This document shows positions 47,170 to 56,152 of a stretch of 64,000 nt of DNA, in pieces (positions within the stretch are counted from its first letter, which is position 1; the number at the start of each line of letters is the position of its first letter). The position numbers were made by a program, and so were the translations under genes. Source of the stretch: an uncultured Alistipes sp. (lineage in GTDB: Bacteria; Bacteroidota; Bacteroidia; Bacteroidales; Rikenellaceae); assembly GCA_947623305.1 (NCBI GenBank), contig CANQGQ010000005.1, positions 87,155-151,154 of the forward strand, written 5' to 3'. The notes beneath the pieces were generated by a model. The model was not told the DNA's origin and searched no databases. It worked only from the letters and a program-made list of their open reading frames with translations.

Positions 47170-48435
47170 ATGAAAAAAGCGGACGTGATACTCGGCCTGC
47201 AATGGGGGGACGAGGGCAAAGGGAAAGTCGTGGATGTGCTGACACCCCGTTATGAGGTCGTCGCTCGTTTCCAGGGCGGGCCCAATGCCGGTCATACCTT
47301 GGAATTCGGGGGTGAAAAATATATTCTGCGATCCATTCCGTCGGGTATTTTCCAGGGCGGAAAAACCAACGTCATCGGCAACGGCGTGGTGCTCGATGCC
47401 ATTCTGTTCCGCGCTGAAGCGGAAGAGTTGGCCAAAAGCGGGCACGACCTGACCAAACAGCTCTGCATTTCGAAGAAAGCCCATTTGATCCTGCCGACGC
47501 ATCGCATGCTCGACGCGGCCTATGAAGCAGCCAAGGGAAGTGCCAGAATCGGTACGACGGGCAAGGGAATCGGCCCGACCTATACGGATAAAATCAGCCG
47601 GAACGGCATGCGGGTCGGCGATCTGTTGAGCCCCGATTTCAAAACCACCTATGCCAAGGCCAAAGCACGGCACGAAACGATCCTCCGCAGTCTGAATTAC
47701 GACTATGACATCGCGGAACTCGAACGTCAGTGGTTCGAGGCGGTGGAGTATCTGAAACGATTCCGAATCATCGACAGCGAATACTTCATTAATAAGTGTC
47801 TGGATGAAAACCGTCCGGTTTTGGCCGAAGGCGCCCAGGGAACCCTGCTCGACGTCGATTTCGGTTCTTATCCGTTCGTTACCTCATCAAACACCGTTTG
47901 CGCGGGCGTCTGCACGGGCTTGGGTCTTGCACCGAACCGCATCGGCGAGGTGTACGGTATTTTCAAGGCCTATTGCACGCGCGTCGGCAGCGGGCCGTTC
48001 CCGACCGAACTTTTCGACGAGACGGGCGCGGCTTTGCGCCGTATCGGACACGAATTCGGAGCGGTTACCGGTCGCGAACGCCGTTGCGGTTGGCTCGATC
48101 TGGTCGCCCTGAAATACTCCATTATGATAAACGGCGTTACGCAGCTTATCATGATGAAATCCGACGTGATGAACGATTTCGATACCATCCGCGTGGCCAC
48201 GGCCTACGACATCGACGGTAAACGCACGACGGAATTTCCCTATACGATCACAGACGGTCTGAAACCGGTTTATACGGACTTTCCGGGGTGGAAATGCGAT
48301 TTGCGGAACTGCCATAGTTACGACGAATTCCCGCCGGCATTCAAGCACTATGTCGATTTCATCGAACGGGAGACGGGCGTGCCGGTCAAGATCATTTCGG
48401 TAGGCCCCGATCGCGGAGAGACGATCGAACGATAA
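47170..48435 (+). CDS. purA: Adenylosuccinate synthetase
   Basis: The 421-residue product starts at ATG 47170 (MKKADVILGLQWGDEGKGK), with the GDEGKGK GTP/IMP loop, GGPNAGHTL (catalytic His), GTTGKGIGPTYTDK and the C-terminal VGPDRGETI. It joins IMP and aspartate to make adenylosuccinate, the first step to AMP. The frame is open 75 bp further upstream through the promoter hairpin, so ATG 47170 is clearly preferred. Confidence 0.97.
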   Translation: MKKADVILGLQWGDEGKGKVVDVLTPRYEVVARFQGGPNAGHTLEFGGEKYILRSIPSGIFQGGKTNVIGNGVVLDAILFRAEAEELAKSGHDLTKQLCISKKAHLILPTHRMLDAAYEAAKGSARIGTTGKGIGPTYTDKISRNGMRVGDLLSPDFKTTYAKAKARHETILRSLNYDYDIAELERQWFEAVEYLKRFRIIDSEYFINKCLDENRPVLAEGAQGTLLDVDFGSYPFVTSSNTVCAGVCTGLGLAPNRIGEVYGIFKAYCTRVGSGPFPTELFDETGAALRRIGHEFGAVTGRERRCGWLDLVALKYSIMINGVTQLIMMKSDVMNDFDTIRVATAYDIDGKRTTEFPYTITDGLKPVYTDFPGWKCDLRNCHSYDEFPPAFKHYVDFIERETGVPVKIISVGPDRGETIER

Positions 48436-48466
48436 CGACGAATGTTCAATAACCAAGATAAATAAC

Positions 48467-49345
48467 ATGAAAGAAAACCTTAAAATTGTCGTATTGGCCA
48501 AACAGGTGCCCGATACCCGCAATGTGGGGAAGGATGCGATGACTCCCGAAGGAACGGTCAATCGCTCGGCGCTTCCGGCCATCTTCAATCCGGAGGATTT
48601 GAATGCACTCGAAGCGGCCCTGTCGCTGAAAGACCGGGTCGCCGGAGCTACGGTACATGTATTGACCATGGGCCCGCAACGTGCCGCCGACATCATTCGC
48701 GATGCCATGTTCCGCGGCGCCGACGGCGGTTACCTGCTTTCGGGACGGGAATTCGCCGGTTCCGATACGTTGGCGACGTCCTATGCGCTGTCGTGTGCTC
48801 TGAAAAAAATAAATCCCGATCTCATCATTGCCGGACGGCAGGCCATCGACGGCGATACGGCCCAGGTCGGTCCGCAGGTTGCTGAAAAGTTAGGGCTTCC
48901 GCAGGTAACCTATGCCGAGGAGATTACGGAGATCAAAACGAATACATTGATCGTAAAGCGTCGTCTGGAACACGGTACCGAGGTAGTCGAATGTCCGATT
49001 CCGGCCGTAATCACGGTCAACGCTTCGGCAGCCGAATGCCGCCCGCGCAATGCGAAACGCGTCATGACCTACAAATGCGCATTGGCCAAGTCGGAGATTG
49101 CGGCCGATCCCGAATCGGCTGCCGCCAAGCGGGTCGCTGCGAAACCGGCCTTGCAAATCATCGAATGGGCGGCTGCGGAGGTCGATCCCGATCCGGAACA
49201 GTTGGGCCTGCAAGGTTCGCCCACGAAGGTCAAGAAGATCGAAAACGTGGTTTTCCAGGCCAAGGAAGCCAAAAAACTTACGTCCGCCGACAACGACATC
49301 GAAGCACTGATGGTTGAACTTATCGCGAGCCATACGCTCGGTTAA
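48467..49345 (+). CDS. etfB: Electron transfer flavoprotein beta subunit
   Basis: The 292-residue ETF beta has LKIVVLAKQVPDTRNV at the N-terminus, NPEDLNALEAAL, the conserved GRQAIDGDTAQVGPQVAEKLG and VECPIPAVITVN. The C-terminal extension carries LGLQGSPTKVKKI. With EtfA it carries electrons from acyl-CoA dehydrogenases. Whether it belongs to the bifurcating group cannot be settled without alignment. It starts 31 bp after purA and 14 bp before etfA. Confidence 0.95.
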   Translation: MKENLKIVVLAKQVPDTRNVGKDAMTPEGTVNRSALPAIFNPEDLNALEAALSLKDRVAGATVHVLTMGPQRAADIIRDAMFRGADGGYLLSGREFAGSDTLATSYALSCALKKINPDLIIAGRQAIDGDTAQVGPQVAEKLGLPQVTYAEEITEIKTNTLIVKRRLEHGTEVVECPIPAVITVNASAAECRPRNAKRVMTYKCALAKSEIAADPESAAAKRVAAKPALQIIEWAAAEVDPDPEQLGLQGSPTKVKKIENVVFQAKEAKKLTSADNDIEALMVELIASHTLG

Positions 49346-49359
49346 TCCGCACGAAGAAG

Positions 49360-50379
49360 ATGAACAACATATTTGTATATATCGAGCTCGAAGGCAGCAA
49401 GGTCGCCGATGTGAGCCTCGAACTGCTGACCAAAGGTCGGGAATTGGCCGATACGCTGAAAGTGAAACTCGAAGCCGTCGTCATCGGCCACGATGTAAAG
49501 GGTCTCGGCAAGGAGCTGGCGAAATACGGCGCCGACACGGTATGGGTCGCCGACGATGCCATTTTCGATCCGTTCCGCACGCTGCCTCACACAGCGGTCA
49601 TGTGCGGACTGATCGAAGCGGAAAAACCGCAAATCGTACTTTTCGGTGCCACCTGCGTGGGCCGCGACTTCGCTCCGCGCGTATCGTCGGCGCTGCACAG
49701 CGGTCTGACGGCCGACTGCACGCAGCTCGAAATCGGCGATCACAAAGATGCCAAAACCGGCAAGGAGTACACCGATCTGCTCTATCAGATTCGTCCGGCA
49801 TTCGGCGGCAACATCATCGCAACCATCGTCAACCCCGATCACCGTCCGCAGATGGCGACCGTCCGCGAAGGCGTGATGCGCAAGGAACTGGCCGCAAAAC
49901 CTGCTGCCGGTGAAGAACGGACGATCGACTGGAAAAAATACGTGAAAGATACCGACTTGGCGGTGAAGATCATCGACCGGCAGATCGAAGAGCGTAAAAT
50001 CGACATCAAAGGGGCCGGCATCATCGTCGCCGGCGGATACGGCATGGGGTCGAAAGAGAACTTCAAATTGGTGCACGAACTGGCCGACGTATTGGGCGCC
50101 GAGGTCGGTGCCAGCCGCGCCGCCGTCGATGCCGGATTCACGGAACATGCGCGCCAAGTGGGGCAGACCGGCGTAACCGTACGCCCGAAACTTTACATCG
50201 CCTGCGGCATTTCGGGCCAGATTCAACACACGGCCGGCATGGATCAATCGGCAATGGTCATCTCGATCAATACCGATCCCGAAGCACCGATCAACAAAAT
50301 CGCCGACTTCGCCATCACGGGCGACGTGAACGAAGTGATTCCCAAGATGATTAAATACTACAAACAAAACTCGAAGTAA
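49360..50379 (+). CDS. etfA: Electron transfer flavoprotein alpha subunit
   Basis: The 339-residue ETF alpha has NIFVYIELEGSKVADVS at the N-terminus. The FAD-binding C-terminal domain has VAGGYGMGSKENFKL, GASRAAVDAGF, GQTGVTVRPKLYIACGISGQ and the SAMVISINTDPEAPI loop. It pairs with EtfB and passes electrons onward. Its TAA overlaps the ATG of the acyl-CoA dehydrogenase (TAATG), so the three genes are one unit. Confidence 0.96.
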   Translation: MNNIFVYIELEGSKVADVSLELLTKGRELADTLKVKLEAVVIGHDVKGLGKELAKYGADTVWVADDAIFDPFRTLPHTAVMCGLIEAEKPQIVLFGATCVGRDFAPRVSSALHSGLTADCTQLEIGDHKDAKTGKEYTDLLYQIRPAFGGNIIATIVNPDHRPQMATVREGVMRKELAAKPAAGEERTIDWKKYVKDTDLAVKIIDRQIEERKIDIKGAGIIVAGGYGMGSKENFKLVHELADVLGAEVGASRAAVDAGFTEHARQVGQTGVTVRPKLYIACGISGQIQHTAGMDQSAMVISINTDPEAPINKIADFAITGDVNEVIPKMIKYYKQNSK

Positions 50380-52103
50380 TGGCTAATTTCTTTTCGGACA
50401 ATAAGGATTTGCAGTTCCAGTTGAAGCATCCGTTGATGCGCAAAATCGTGGAGCTGAAAGAACGCGGATTCGCGGAAAAAGACCTTTACGACCATGCACC
50501 GCAGGATTTCGAGGATGCGATGGACTCCTATCGCCGTGTGTTGGAGATCACGGGCGAAGTGTGCGGGGATGTCATCGCCCCGAATGCCGAGGAGGTCGAT
50601 CACGAAGGCCCGCGCGTAGTGAACGATCATGTGGAATATGCTTCGGGTACGGTGCGTAACCTCAAGGCGATCGTCGATGCCGGATTGGGCGGTCTGACGC
50701 TCCCGCGCAAATACGACGGTTTGAACTTCCCGTTGATTTGCTTCGTCATGGCCAATGAGATGGTGGCTCGGGCCGATGCCAGCTTCGAGAATATCTGGGG
50801 ATTGCAGGATTGCGCCGAGACGTTGAATGAGTTCGCTTCGGAGGAGCTGAAACAGAAGTACCTGCCGCTGGTTTCGGCGGGTGCGACCTGTGCGATGGAC
50901 TTGACGGAACCCGATGCCGGTTCGGACTTGGGAGCCGTGATGCTCAAAGCCACGTGGTCGGAGGAGAAGCAGACCTGGCTGCTGAATGGCGTAAAACGGT
51001 TCATCACGAACGGCGACGGCGATATTTCGCTCGTATTGGCCCGTACGGAGGAGGGGACGACCGATGCCCGCGGTCTGTCGATGTTGGTTTACGACAAACG
51101 CGATGGCGGTGTCAAGGTGCGCCGTATCGAAAACAAACTCGGAATCAAGGGCTCGCCGACGTGCGAACTAGTCTTCACGAATGCACCGGCCCAGTTGGTC
51201 GGCGACCGCAAGATGGGTCTGATTAAATACGTGATGTCGTTGATGAACGCAGCCCGTCTGGGCATCGGCGCGCAGTCGGTCGGCACGTGCGAAGCAGCTT
51301 ATCGCGAAGCGCTGAAATATGCGCACGAACGCGAGCAGTTCGGCAAACCCATCATCCGGTTCGCGGCCGTGTCGGAAATGCTCTCCAACATGAAAGCCAA
51401 GTTGCAGGGCGTCCGCGCCTTGCTCTATGAAACGGCCCGTTTCGTAGAGGTATATAAACAATATACCCACATTTCGCACGAACGTTCGCTCGAAGCCGAA
51501 GAACGTCAGGAAATGAAATTCTACAATCGGCTGGCCGACGGCTTCACTCCGTTGGTAAAATTGTTCTCGTCGGAATACGCCAATCAACTGGCCTACGACG
51601 CGATTCAGATTCACGGCGGTTCGGGTTTCATGAAGGATTATCCCTGCGAGCGGCTTTACCGCGATGCCCGCATCATGAACATCTACGAAGGTACGTCGCA
51701 GTTGCAGGTCGTCGCCGCCATCAATGCGGTTACGAAAGGCACCTTCATGGAACAAATCGAGCGCTATGCGGCAGCCGAATATACGGAAACGATGCAGCCG
51801 ATTGTCGCGAAGCTGAAGGAACTGACCGCGAAATTCACCGAAATGGTCGATCACGTCGAAGCCGGCGAAAAGGAGGTCGGCGGATTCAAGGATTTCCATG
51901 CCCGTCGCTTGGTCGAAACGGCCGGCCACATCATCATCACCTATCTGTTGGCTCGCGAAGCAGGCGAATGCGAAGATTACGCCGCTCCGGCCTGCGTCTT
52001 CTGCAAGTTGGCCGAGGGCAAGGTGAACGAGGCTTACACATATACGATGCACTCGACGACCGAAGACGTCGCGCTCTTCAAAGGCGTTGAAGCGGAGTGC
52101 TGA
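50379..52103 (+). CDS. Acyl-CoA dehydrogenase, C-terminally extended type
   Basis: The 574-residue product has the flavin-binding AMDLTEPDAGSDLG and the C-terminal helical domain with IQIHGGSGFMKDYPCERLYR and MNIYEGTSQLQ (the Glu is the likely catalytic base). Single-domain ACADs are about 380 residues. The extra 150 residues (from about 430) form a helical domain like that of ACADVL/AidB-like groups. It oxidises an acyl-CoA and donates to EtfAB. The chain length is unknown. It could also run as a reductase in anaerobic metabolism. Confidence 0.92.
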   Translation: MANFFSDNKDLQFQLKHPLMRKIVELKERGFAEKDLYDHAPQDFEDAMDSYRRVLEITGEVCGDVIAPNAEEVDHEGPRVVNDHVEYASGTVRNLKAIVDAGLGGLTLPRKYDGLNFPLICFVMANEMVARADASFENIWGLQDCAETLNEFASEELKQKYLPLVSAGATCAMDLTEPDAGSDLGAVMLKATWSEEKQTWLLNGVKRFITNGDGDISLVLARTEEGTTDARGLSMLVYDKRDGGVKVRRIENKLGIKGSPTCELVFTNAPAQLVGDRKMGLIKYVMSLMNAARLGIGAQSVGTCEAAYREALKYAHEREQFGKPIIRFAAVSEMLSNMKAKLQGVRALLYETARFVEVYKQYTHISHERSLEAEERQEMKFYNRLADGFTPLVKLFSSEYANQLAYDAIQIHGGSGFMKDYPCERLYRDARIMNIYEGTSQLQVVAAINAVTKGTFMEQIERYAAAEYTETMQPIVAKLKELTAKFTEMVDHVEAGEKEVGGFKDFHARRLVETAGHIIITYLLAREAGECEDYAAPACVFCKLAEGKVNEAYTYTMHSTTEDVALFKGVEAEC

Positions 52104-52169
52104 TGACCGAATACGCGGACGACGGTCGCTCGTCGATCGGCTGTCGTGCCCCGCATCCGGATGGAATGC

Positions 52170-52204
52170 AAGCGGATTGTCTGTTATCGGACAGTCCGCT
52201 TTTC
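52170..52204 (+). terminator. Terminator of the etfBA-acyl-CoA dehydrogenase unit
   Basis: AAGCGGATTGTC (from 52170) pairs, with one mismatch, with GACAGTCCGCTT (to about 52202), followed by T residues. Confidence 0.7.
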
Positions 52205-52237
52205 TTCGCAAGTGCATGATTATTGCCGAAAAAAGCT

Positions 52238-52245
52238 TATCTTTG
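52238..52245 (+). promoter_or_regulatory. -7 element (TATCTTTG) of the DUF5106 gene
   Basis: TATCTTTG occurs 22 bp before the ATG at 52268, right after the preceding terminator. Confidence 0.5.
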
Positions 52246-52267
52246 CGTTCAACAAATTGATTGAAAC

Positions 52268-53170
52268 ATGCGTCATTTTTTGATTTTCTCCGTTGTCCTG
52301 CTTACGGTATCTTGCGGCGGACGACGGCAACAACAACCGGTAGCGGAAAAATCTCCGGCACCCGACCTTTCGAAGTTGACCGAGGAAGAGAAACTCGAAT
52401 ATGCTCGATGGCACTATTGGGATAAATTCGACTTCTCGGATACGCTCTTCATTGCCCAAGCCGACACGGCAACGATGATTCAGTCTTATGCGCGATACAT
52501 TTCGATTCTTTCGCGCCATCCGACCGATGGCACGCCGATTGATTCGTTGATGCGGCGGGCCTCCGCTTCGCGCCGGATGTTCGACTATTTCGCATGGTTG
52601 GGCGAGACAATCCTGCACGATCCCAATTCGCCCTTTCGGAACGACGAATTTTATATCCCTGTCTTGCAAGCGATTCTGAACAGCCCGTATTACGACGAAT
52701 ACGAACGCATCGCCCCGACCTACGATCTGAAAATGGCCTCGTTGAACCGAATCGGTCAGCCAGCAAACGATTTCCGGTATACGTTGGATTCCGGTAAAAC
52801 AGGACAGCTCTACGATCTGAAGGCGGAATACGTGTTATTGTTCATCAATAATCCCGGGTGCCCCATGTGCCGCGACATCCGCGAGGCCATCACGGCTTCG
52901 CCGATGCTCACGGCGATGATCGAACAGGGCCGCTTGCAGGTGCTGGCCCTCTATCCCGATGAAGATCTGACCGAATGGCGGAATTATCGTTCGCAGATCC
53001 CTGCGGCATGGATCAATGCTTATGACGCCGGCTGCAAAATCCAGAACAACGACCTTTACAACCTTTCGGCCATTCCGGCGCTCTATCTGCTCGACCGAGA
53101 CAAACGGGTGCTGGTGAAAGATTCGACCGACGTGCCCTATATAGAGGAGGTGATCGATCGGGCCGGATGA
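52268..53170 (+). CDS. DUF5106 / thioredoxin-like lipoprotein
   Basis: The 300-residue product has lipoprotein signal MRHFLIFSVVLLTVSCGG. A helical DUF5106-type region spans about residues 40-165 (EYARWHYWDKFDFSDTLF, YFAWLGETILHDPNSPFRN). A thioredoxin-like domain follows from about 170 (GQPANDFRYTL, FINNPGCPMCRDIRE with CPMC, SAIPALYLLDRDKRVLVKD). It probably acts as a thiol-disulphide protein facing the periplasm. The redox partner is unknown. It has its own promoter. Confidence 0.85.
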   Translation: MRHFLIFSVVLLTVSCGGRRQQQPVAEKSPAPDLSKLTEEEKLEYARWHYWDKFDFSDTLFIAQADTATMIQSYARYISILSRHPTDGTPIDSLMRRASASRRMFDYFAWLGETILHDPNSPFRNDEFYIPVLQAILNSPYYDEYERIAPTYDLKMASLNRIGQPANDFRYTLDSGKTGQLYDLKAEYVLLFINNPGCPMCRDIREAITASPMLTAMIEQGRLQVLALYPDEDLTEWRNYRSQIPAAWINAYDAGCKIQNNDLYNLSAIPALYLLDRDKRVLVKDSTDVPYIEEVIDRAG

Positions 53171-53242
53171 GCGATAAATTCGGTTTATAGGCCTATAAGA
53201 AAATAGAATCGGACGAATCGTGCGGAGATTCGAAGAATTTGT

Positions 53243-53250
53243 TAACTTTG
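53243..53250 (+). promoter_or_regulatory. -7 element (TAACTTTG) of the reverse rubrerythrin gene
   Basis: TAACTTTG occurs 37 bp before the ATG at 53288. The -33 element is weak. Confidence 0.5.
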
Positions 53251-53287
53251 TCCTGCAAACAAACCATTAACCAAACTTTAAACGATT

Positions 53288-53842
53288 ATGGCAAAGAAAT
53301 GGCGTTGTACCGTATGCGGGTACATTCACGAAGGTCCCGAGGCACCCGAGCAGTGCCCGATGTGCAAAGTAGGCAAAGATAAATTCGTCGAGGTAGTCGA
53401 GCAGGAAGGCAATCTGGATTTCGTTACCGTTCATAAACTCGGCGACGGCAAAGGTGCCAGCCCCGAACTGTGGGAAGGCTTGCAGAATCACTTCATGGGC
53501 GAATGCACCGAAGTGGGCATGTATCTGGCCATGAGCCGTCAGGCCGACCGCGAGGGCTATCCCGAAATCGCCGAGGCTTACAAGCGTTACGCATGGGAAG
53601 AGGCTGAGCATGCGTCGAAATTCGCCGAACTGATCGGTGAGGTCGTATGGGATACCAAAACCAACCTCTACAAGCGTATGAATGCCGAGTGCGGCGCCTG
53701 CGAGGACAAGATGCGTTTGGCTCGTCTGGCCAAAGAGCAGAATCTCGATGCGGTACACGATACCGTACATGAAATGGCCAAGGACGAAGCCCGTCATGGC
53801 AAAGGCTTCGAAGGGCTTTACAAACGTTACTTCGGCAAATAA
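53288..53842 (+). CDS. Reverse-type rubrerythrin (NADH peroxidase-like)
   Basis: The 184-residue product has the rubredoxin module first ([13 protein letters not shown] and [11 protein letters not shown], Fe-Cys4, residues 5-35). The ferritin-like diiron domain follows ([45 protein letters not shown]). This reversed order is that of clostridial Rbr/NADH peroxidase, which is strongly induced by oxygen. It detoxifies peroxide. It complements the classical rubrerythrin at 21199. Confidence 0.95.
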   Translation: MAKKWRCTVCGYIHEGPEAPEQCPMCKVGKDKFVEVVEQEGNLDFVTVHKLGDGKGASPELWEGLQNHFMGECTEVGMYLAMSRQADREGYPEIAEAYKRYAWEEAEHASKFAELIGEVVWDTKTNLYKRMNAECGACEDKMRLARLAKEQNLDAVHDTVHEMAKDEARHGKGFEGLYKRYFGK

Positions 53843-53873
53843 TTCGATTCGTTCGAAGTCGTTTTACGAAAGG

Positions 53874-53899
53874 AAAGGGAGGAAAAATCCTCCCTTTTT
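53874..53899. terminator. Terminator between reverse rubrerythrin and nitroreductase
   Basis: AAAGGGAGG (53874-53882) pairs with CCTCCCTTT (53889-53897), followed by T residues. It overlaps the nitroreductase stop codon. Confidence 0.85.
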
Positions 53900-54500
53900 A
53901 CTTGAAAATCCGCATCCTGGCGTCGACCGGTTGAAAGGTCTTTTCGTCGGGATCGCCGGCCGGAAGCCCGAACGGCATCTGGGCAATCAACCGCCACGAA
54001 TCGGGTAGGCTCCAATGTTCCTGCACCTCCTTGTCGATCAACGGATTGTAATGCTGCAACGAGGCCCCGAACCCCATATCCTCCAAATTCGTCCAAATCG
54101 TCAACTGGTGCATGGCCGACGTGTGTTCGGCCCAGGTCGGAAAATTGCCGGCATAGAGCGGAAACCGCTGCTGCAACTCCCGAATCACGGCCCGATCTTC
54201 ATAAAAAAGCACGGTTCCGTATCCGGAAGCGAAAGCGGTTTCGATTTTCGACTTCGTTTCCGGAAAATCATCGACCGATACCCGAGCTTGCAAGGAACGT
54301 TCGACGATATGCCAAAGTGCCGCGTGATGTTCGTGCAGCAACAACACCAATCGGGTCGATTGCGAATTGAAAGCCGACGGGACATGCTTCAACGCGAACC
54401 GCAAGCACGCTTCGATCTGTTCGTCGCCCGTAGGCGATTCGGCCAGCAAAGCATAATAGCTGCGTCTGTGCAGCAACGCATCGTCGAAATTCCGCTTCAT
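53898..54500 (-). CDS. Nitroreductase family protein, Frm2/Hbn1-like
   Basis: The 200-residue product starts at 54500 (MKRNFDDALLHRRSYYALLA). The FMN-binding N-terminus RRSYYAL, KHVPSAFNSQSTRLVLL, and ASGYGTVLFYEDRAVI with TSAMHQLTIWTNLEDMGFGAS match the fungal Frm2/Hbn1-related group of short nitroreductases. It is a cytosolic flavoenzyme with an unknown natural substrate. The open frame continues upstream past the divergent promoter. ATG 54500 is the family start. Confidence 0.88.
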   Translation of the reverse strand: MKRNFDDALLHRRSYYALLAESPTGDEQIEACLRFALKHVPSAFNSQSTRLVLLLHEHHAALWHIVERSLQARVSVDDFPETKSKIETAFASGYGTVLFYEDRAVIRELQQRFPLYAGNFPTWAEHTSAMHQLTIWTNLEDMGFGASLQHYNPLIDKEVQEHWSLPDSWRLIAQMPFGLPAGDPDEKTFQPVDARMRIFK

Positions 54501-54562
54501 CTGTCTCTTTGTGATTTGAACGATTCGCACGTATCGGGCGAAAGTCGTGCCACAAAAAACGC

Positions 54563-54570
54563 TATCTTTG
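54563..54570 (+). promoter_or_regulatory. -7 element (TATCTTTG) almost abutting the acyl-CoA reductase start
   Basis: TATCTTTG ends 5 bp before the ATG at 54576. Transcription would start at or just before the start codon. Confidence 0.6.
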
Positions 54571-54575
54571 CAACA

Positions 54576-55559
54576 ATGGAACGTATGATCGAACTTTTTG
54601 TCGCTTTGGGCGACCGACTTCGACATTTCGGCGACGACCCCGAAACCTGTGAGGTCGCACGTGCCGCATGTCGGGTGAACGAATGGTTTTTTGTCGACGA
54701 GATAGGCCGAGCGTTACGAGCTCTCGCTACGGATATGCTGCAACCGGAATCGCTTCGTCATTGGTTGTCGGCCTATCCGTGTCCAGTGCACACACCCCGC
54801 CGTATATTGACCGTCATGGCCGGAAACATTCCGGCCGTCGGATTCTTCGATCTGCTTTGCGTCGTGTGCAGCGGCCATCGCTGCCTGTATAAAACGTCGG
54901 CCAAAGACCGTATTCTGATGGACTATATCGTGGGGGAGTTGCAGACGCTTTCGTCCGACCTTCCGATCGAACGCTACGACGGTTCATCGCCTGTGGATGC
55001 CGTCATCGCGACCGGAAGCGACAATGCCGTGCGCTATTTCAAAGCCCGTTATGCCGAACTACCAATGTTGCTGCGCGGAAGCCGCCAATCGGTCGCCGTG
55101 CTTTCGGGCCACGAAACGCCGGAACAACTTGCCGCCTTGTCCGATGATATATGGGCTTATTCCGGACTGGGATGCCGTAATGTTTCACTGGTTTTTGTTC
55201 CTGCAGGATATGACTTGCAGCTTCAAGTTCCGCGTTTAAACGACAAATACAAAAATAATTACATTCAGACAAAAGCACTGCTTCGAATGAACGGCAAACC
55301 GTTTCGGGATTTCGGTTCGGCTGTCGCTGTCGAACAGACGGAGTTCCCGAAAGCATTGAGCGAGCTCGCCGTCGCACGTTATCGCACGCTGGACGAAGTT
55401 GCGGCTTGGCTCGCTGCTCACGATGATGAAATCCAATGCGTAGTAACGGAATGTCTGTCGCACGATCGTCGAACCGGATTCGGGCAGGCGCAGTCGCCGA
55501 CGCTGACCGATTGGCCCGACGGACAGAATGTGCTGGCTTGGCTGACCGCTTTGGCATAA
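54576..55559 (+). CDS. Acyl-CoA reductase, LuxC family
   Basis: The 327-residue product starts at ATG 54576 (MERMIELFVALGDRLRHFGD). The LuxC-like nucleotide fold includes ILTVMAGNIPAVGFFDLLCV, YKTSAKDRILMDYI, SPVDAVIATGSDNAVRYF and YSGLGCRNVSLVFVP (the Cys is the likely acyl-accepting residue). It reduces a fatty acyl-CoA or acyl group to the aldehyde. No luxE or luciferase genes are nearby, so the aldehyde use is unknown. The mRNA is apparently leaderless. Confidence 0.88.
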   Translation: MERMIELFVALGDRLRHFGDDPETCEVARAACRVNEWFFVDEIGRALRALATDMLQPESLRHWLSAYPCPVHTPRRILTVMAGNIPAVGFFDLLCVVCSGHRCLYKTSAKDRILMDYIVGELQTLSSDLPIERYDGSSPVDAVIATGSDNAVRYFKARYAELPMLLRGSRQSVAVLSGHETPEQLAALSDDIWAYSGLGCRNVSLVFVPAGYDLQLQVPRLNDKYKNNYIQTKALLRMNGKPFRDFGSAVAVEQTEFPKALSELAVARYRTLDEVAAWLAAHDDEIQCVVTECLSHDRRTGFGQAQSPTLTDWPDGQNVLAWLTALA

Positions 55560-55627
55560 AAAGTGGCGGAAAGCGATACGAAAATCGCAAAAAAAGCGTA
55601 TCTTGGTCGAACAAATTTTACACTGCT

Positions 55628-56152
55628 ATGTCGATGGTTTTCCGTTTCCGGATGTTGAGCGACGAAAACGACAATTTCGTACGCGATTACGAGGTCCTGT
55701 ACGATACGACGCTGTTGGAATTTCATCATTTCATACTCGAGACATTGGAATACGAGCCGTGCATGGCCTCGTTCTTCACAGCGGATGCTCTGTGGGAGCG
55801 GCAGCGCGAATTTACCTTGATGGCGATGGGCGACGACGAAAGCGCGGATATGCCCCAGTCGATGGAGGAAGTTACGCTCGGACAAATTCTTCACCATATC
55901 CGCGATCGTTTGATTTACCTCTTCGACATGTTCGGTAACAGGGCCTATTACCTCGAATTGACAGGCGTTTACAAGGCCGATCCGGAGGGCGCTTATCCGC
56001 GTGAAATTTTCGCCCGCGAAGAGGTGCCCGATCAATACGATCCCTCGAAAAATCGCCCGAGCGAGGAGGGGGCGGACGGTTCGATTTTCGATCAGATGAT
56101 GGACGAATTCAACGATTTCGAGGGCGACGACAACTACGACGATGAATACTAA
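55628..56152 (+). CDS. Plasmid pRiA4b ORF-3-like protein
   Basis: The 174-residue product starts at ATG 55628 (MSMVFRFRMLSDENDNFVRD). The ORF-3/IS1096 passenger-like fold has VLYDTTLLEFHHFILETLEY, MASFFTADALWERQREFTLM and DRLIYLFDMFGNRAYYLEL. The last 40 residues are acidic. Despite the mobile-element name it is a resident chromosomal gene in this phylum, commonly next to miaA, as here (its end overlaps miaA by 11 bp). The function is unknown. Confidence 0.85.
   Translation: MSMVFRFRMLSDENDNFVRDYEVLYDTTLLEFHHFILETLEYEPCMASFFTADALWERQREFTLMAMGDDESADMPQSMEEVTLGQILHHIRDRLIYLFDMFGNRAYYLELTGVYKADPEGAYPREIFAREEVPDQYDPSKNRPSEEGADGSIFDQMMDEFNDFEGDDNYDDEY

Noticed and set aside
46783..47673. Minus-strand frame crossing the gene-free stretch before purA
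   Set aside because: Two thirds of it is antisense to purA, and it would span the purA promoter hairpins. No family is recognisable.
55628..56152. pRiA4b ORF-3-like gene, considered as a transposon or plasmid remnant
   Set aside because: It is widespread as a normal chromosomal gene beside miaA in Bacteroidota, and no inverted repeats, transposase or att sites are nearby.
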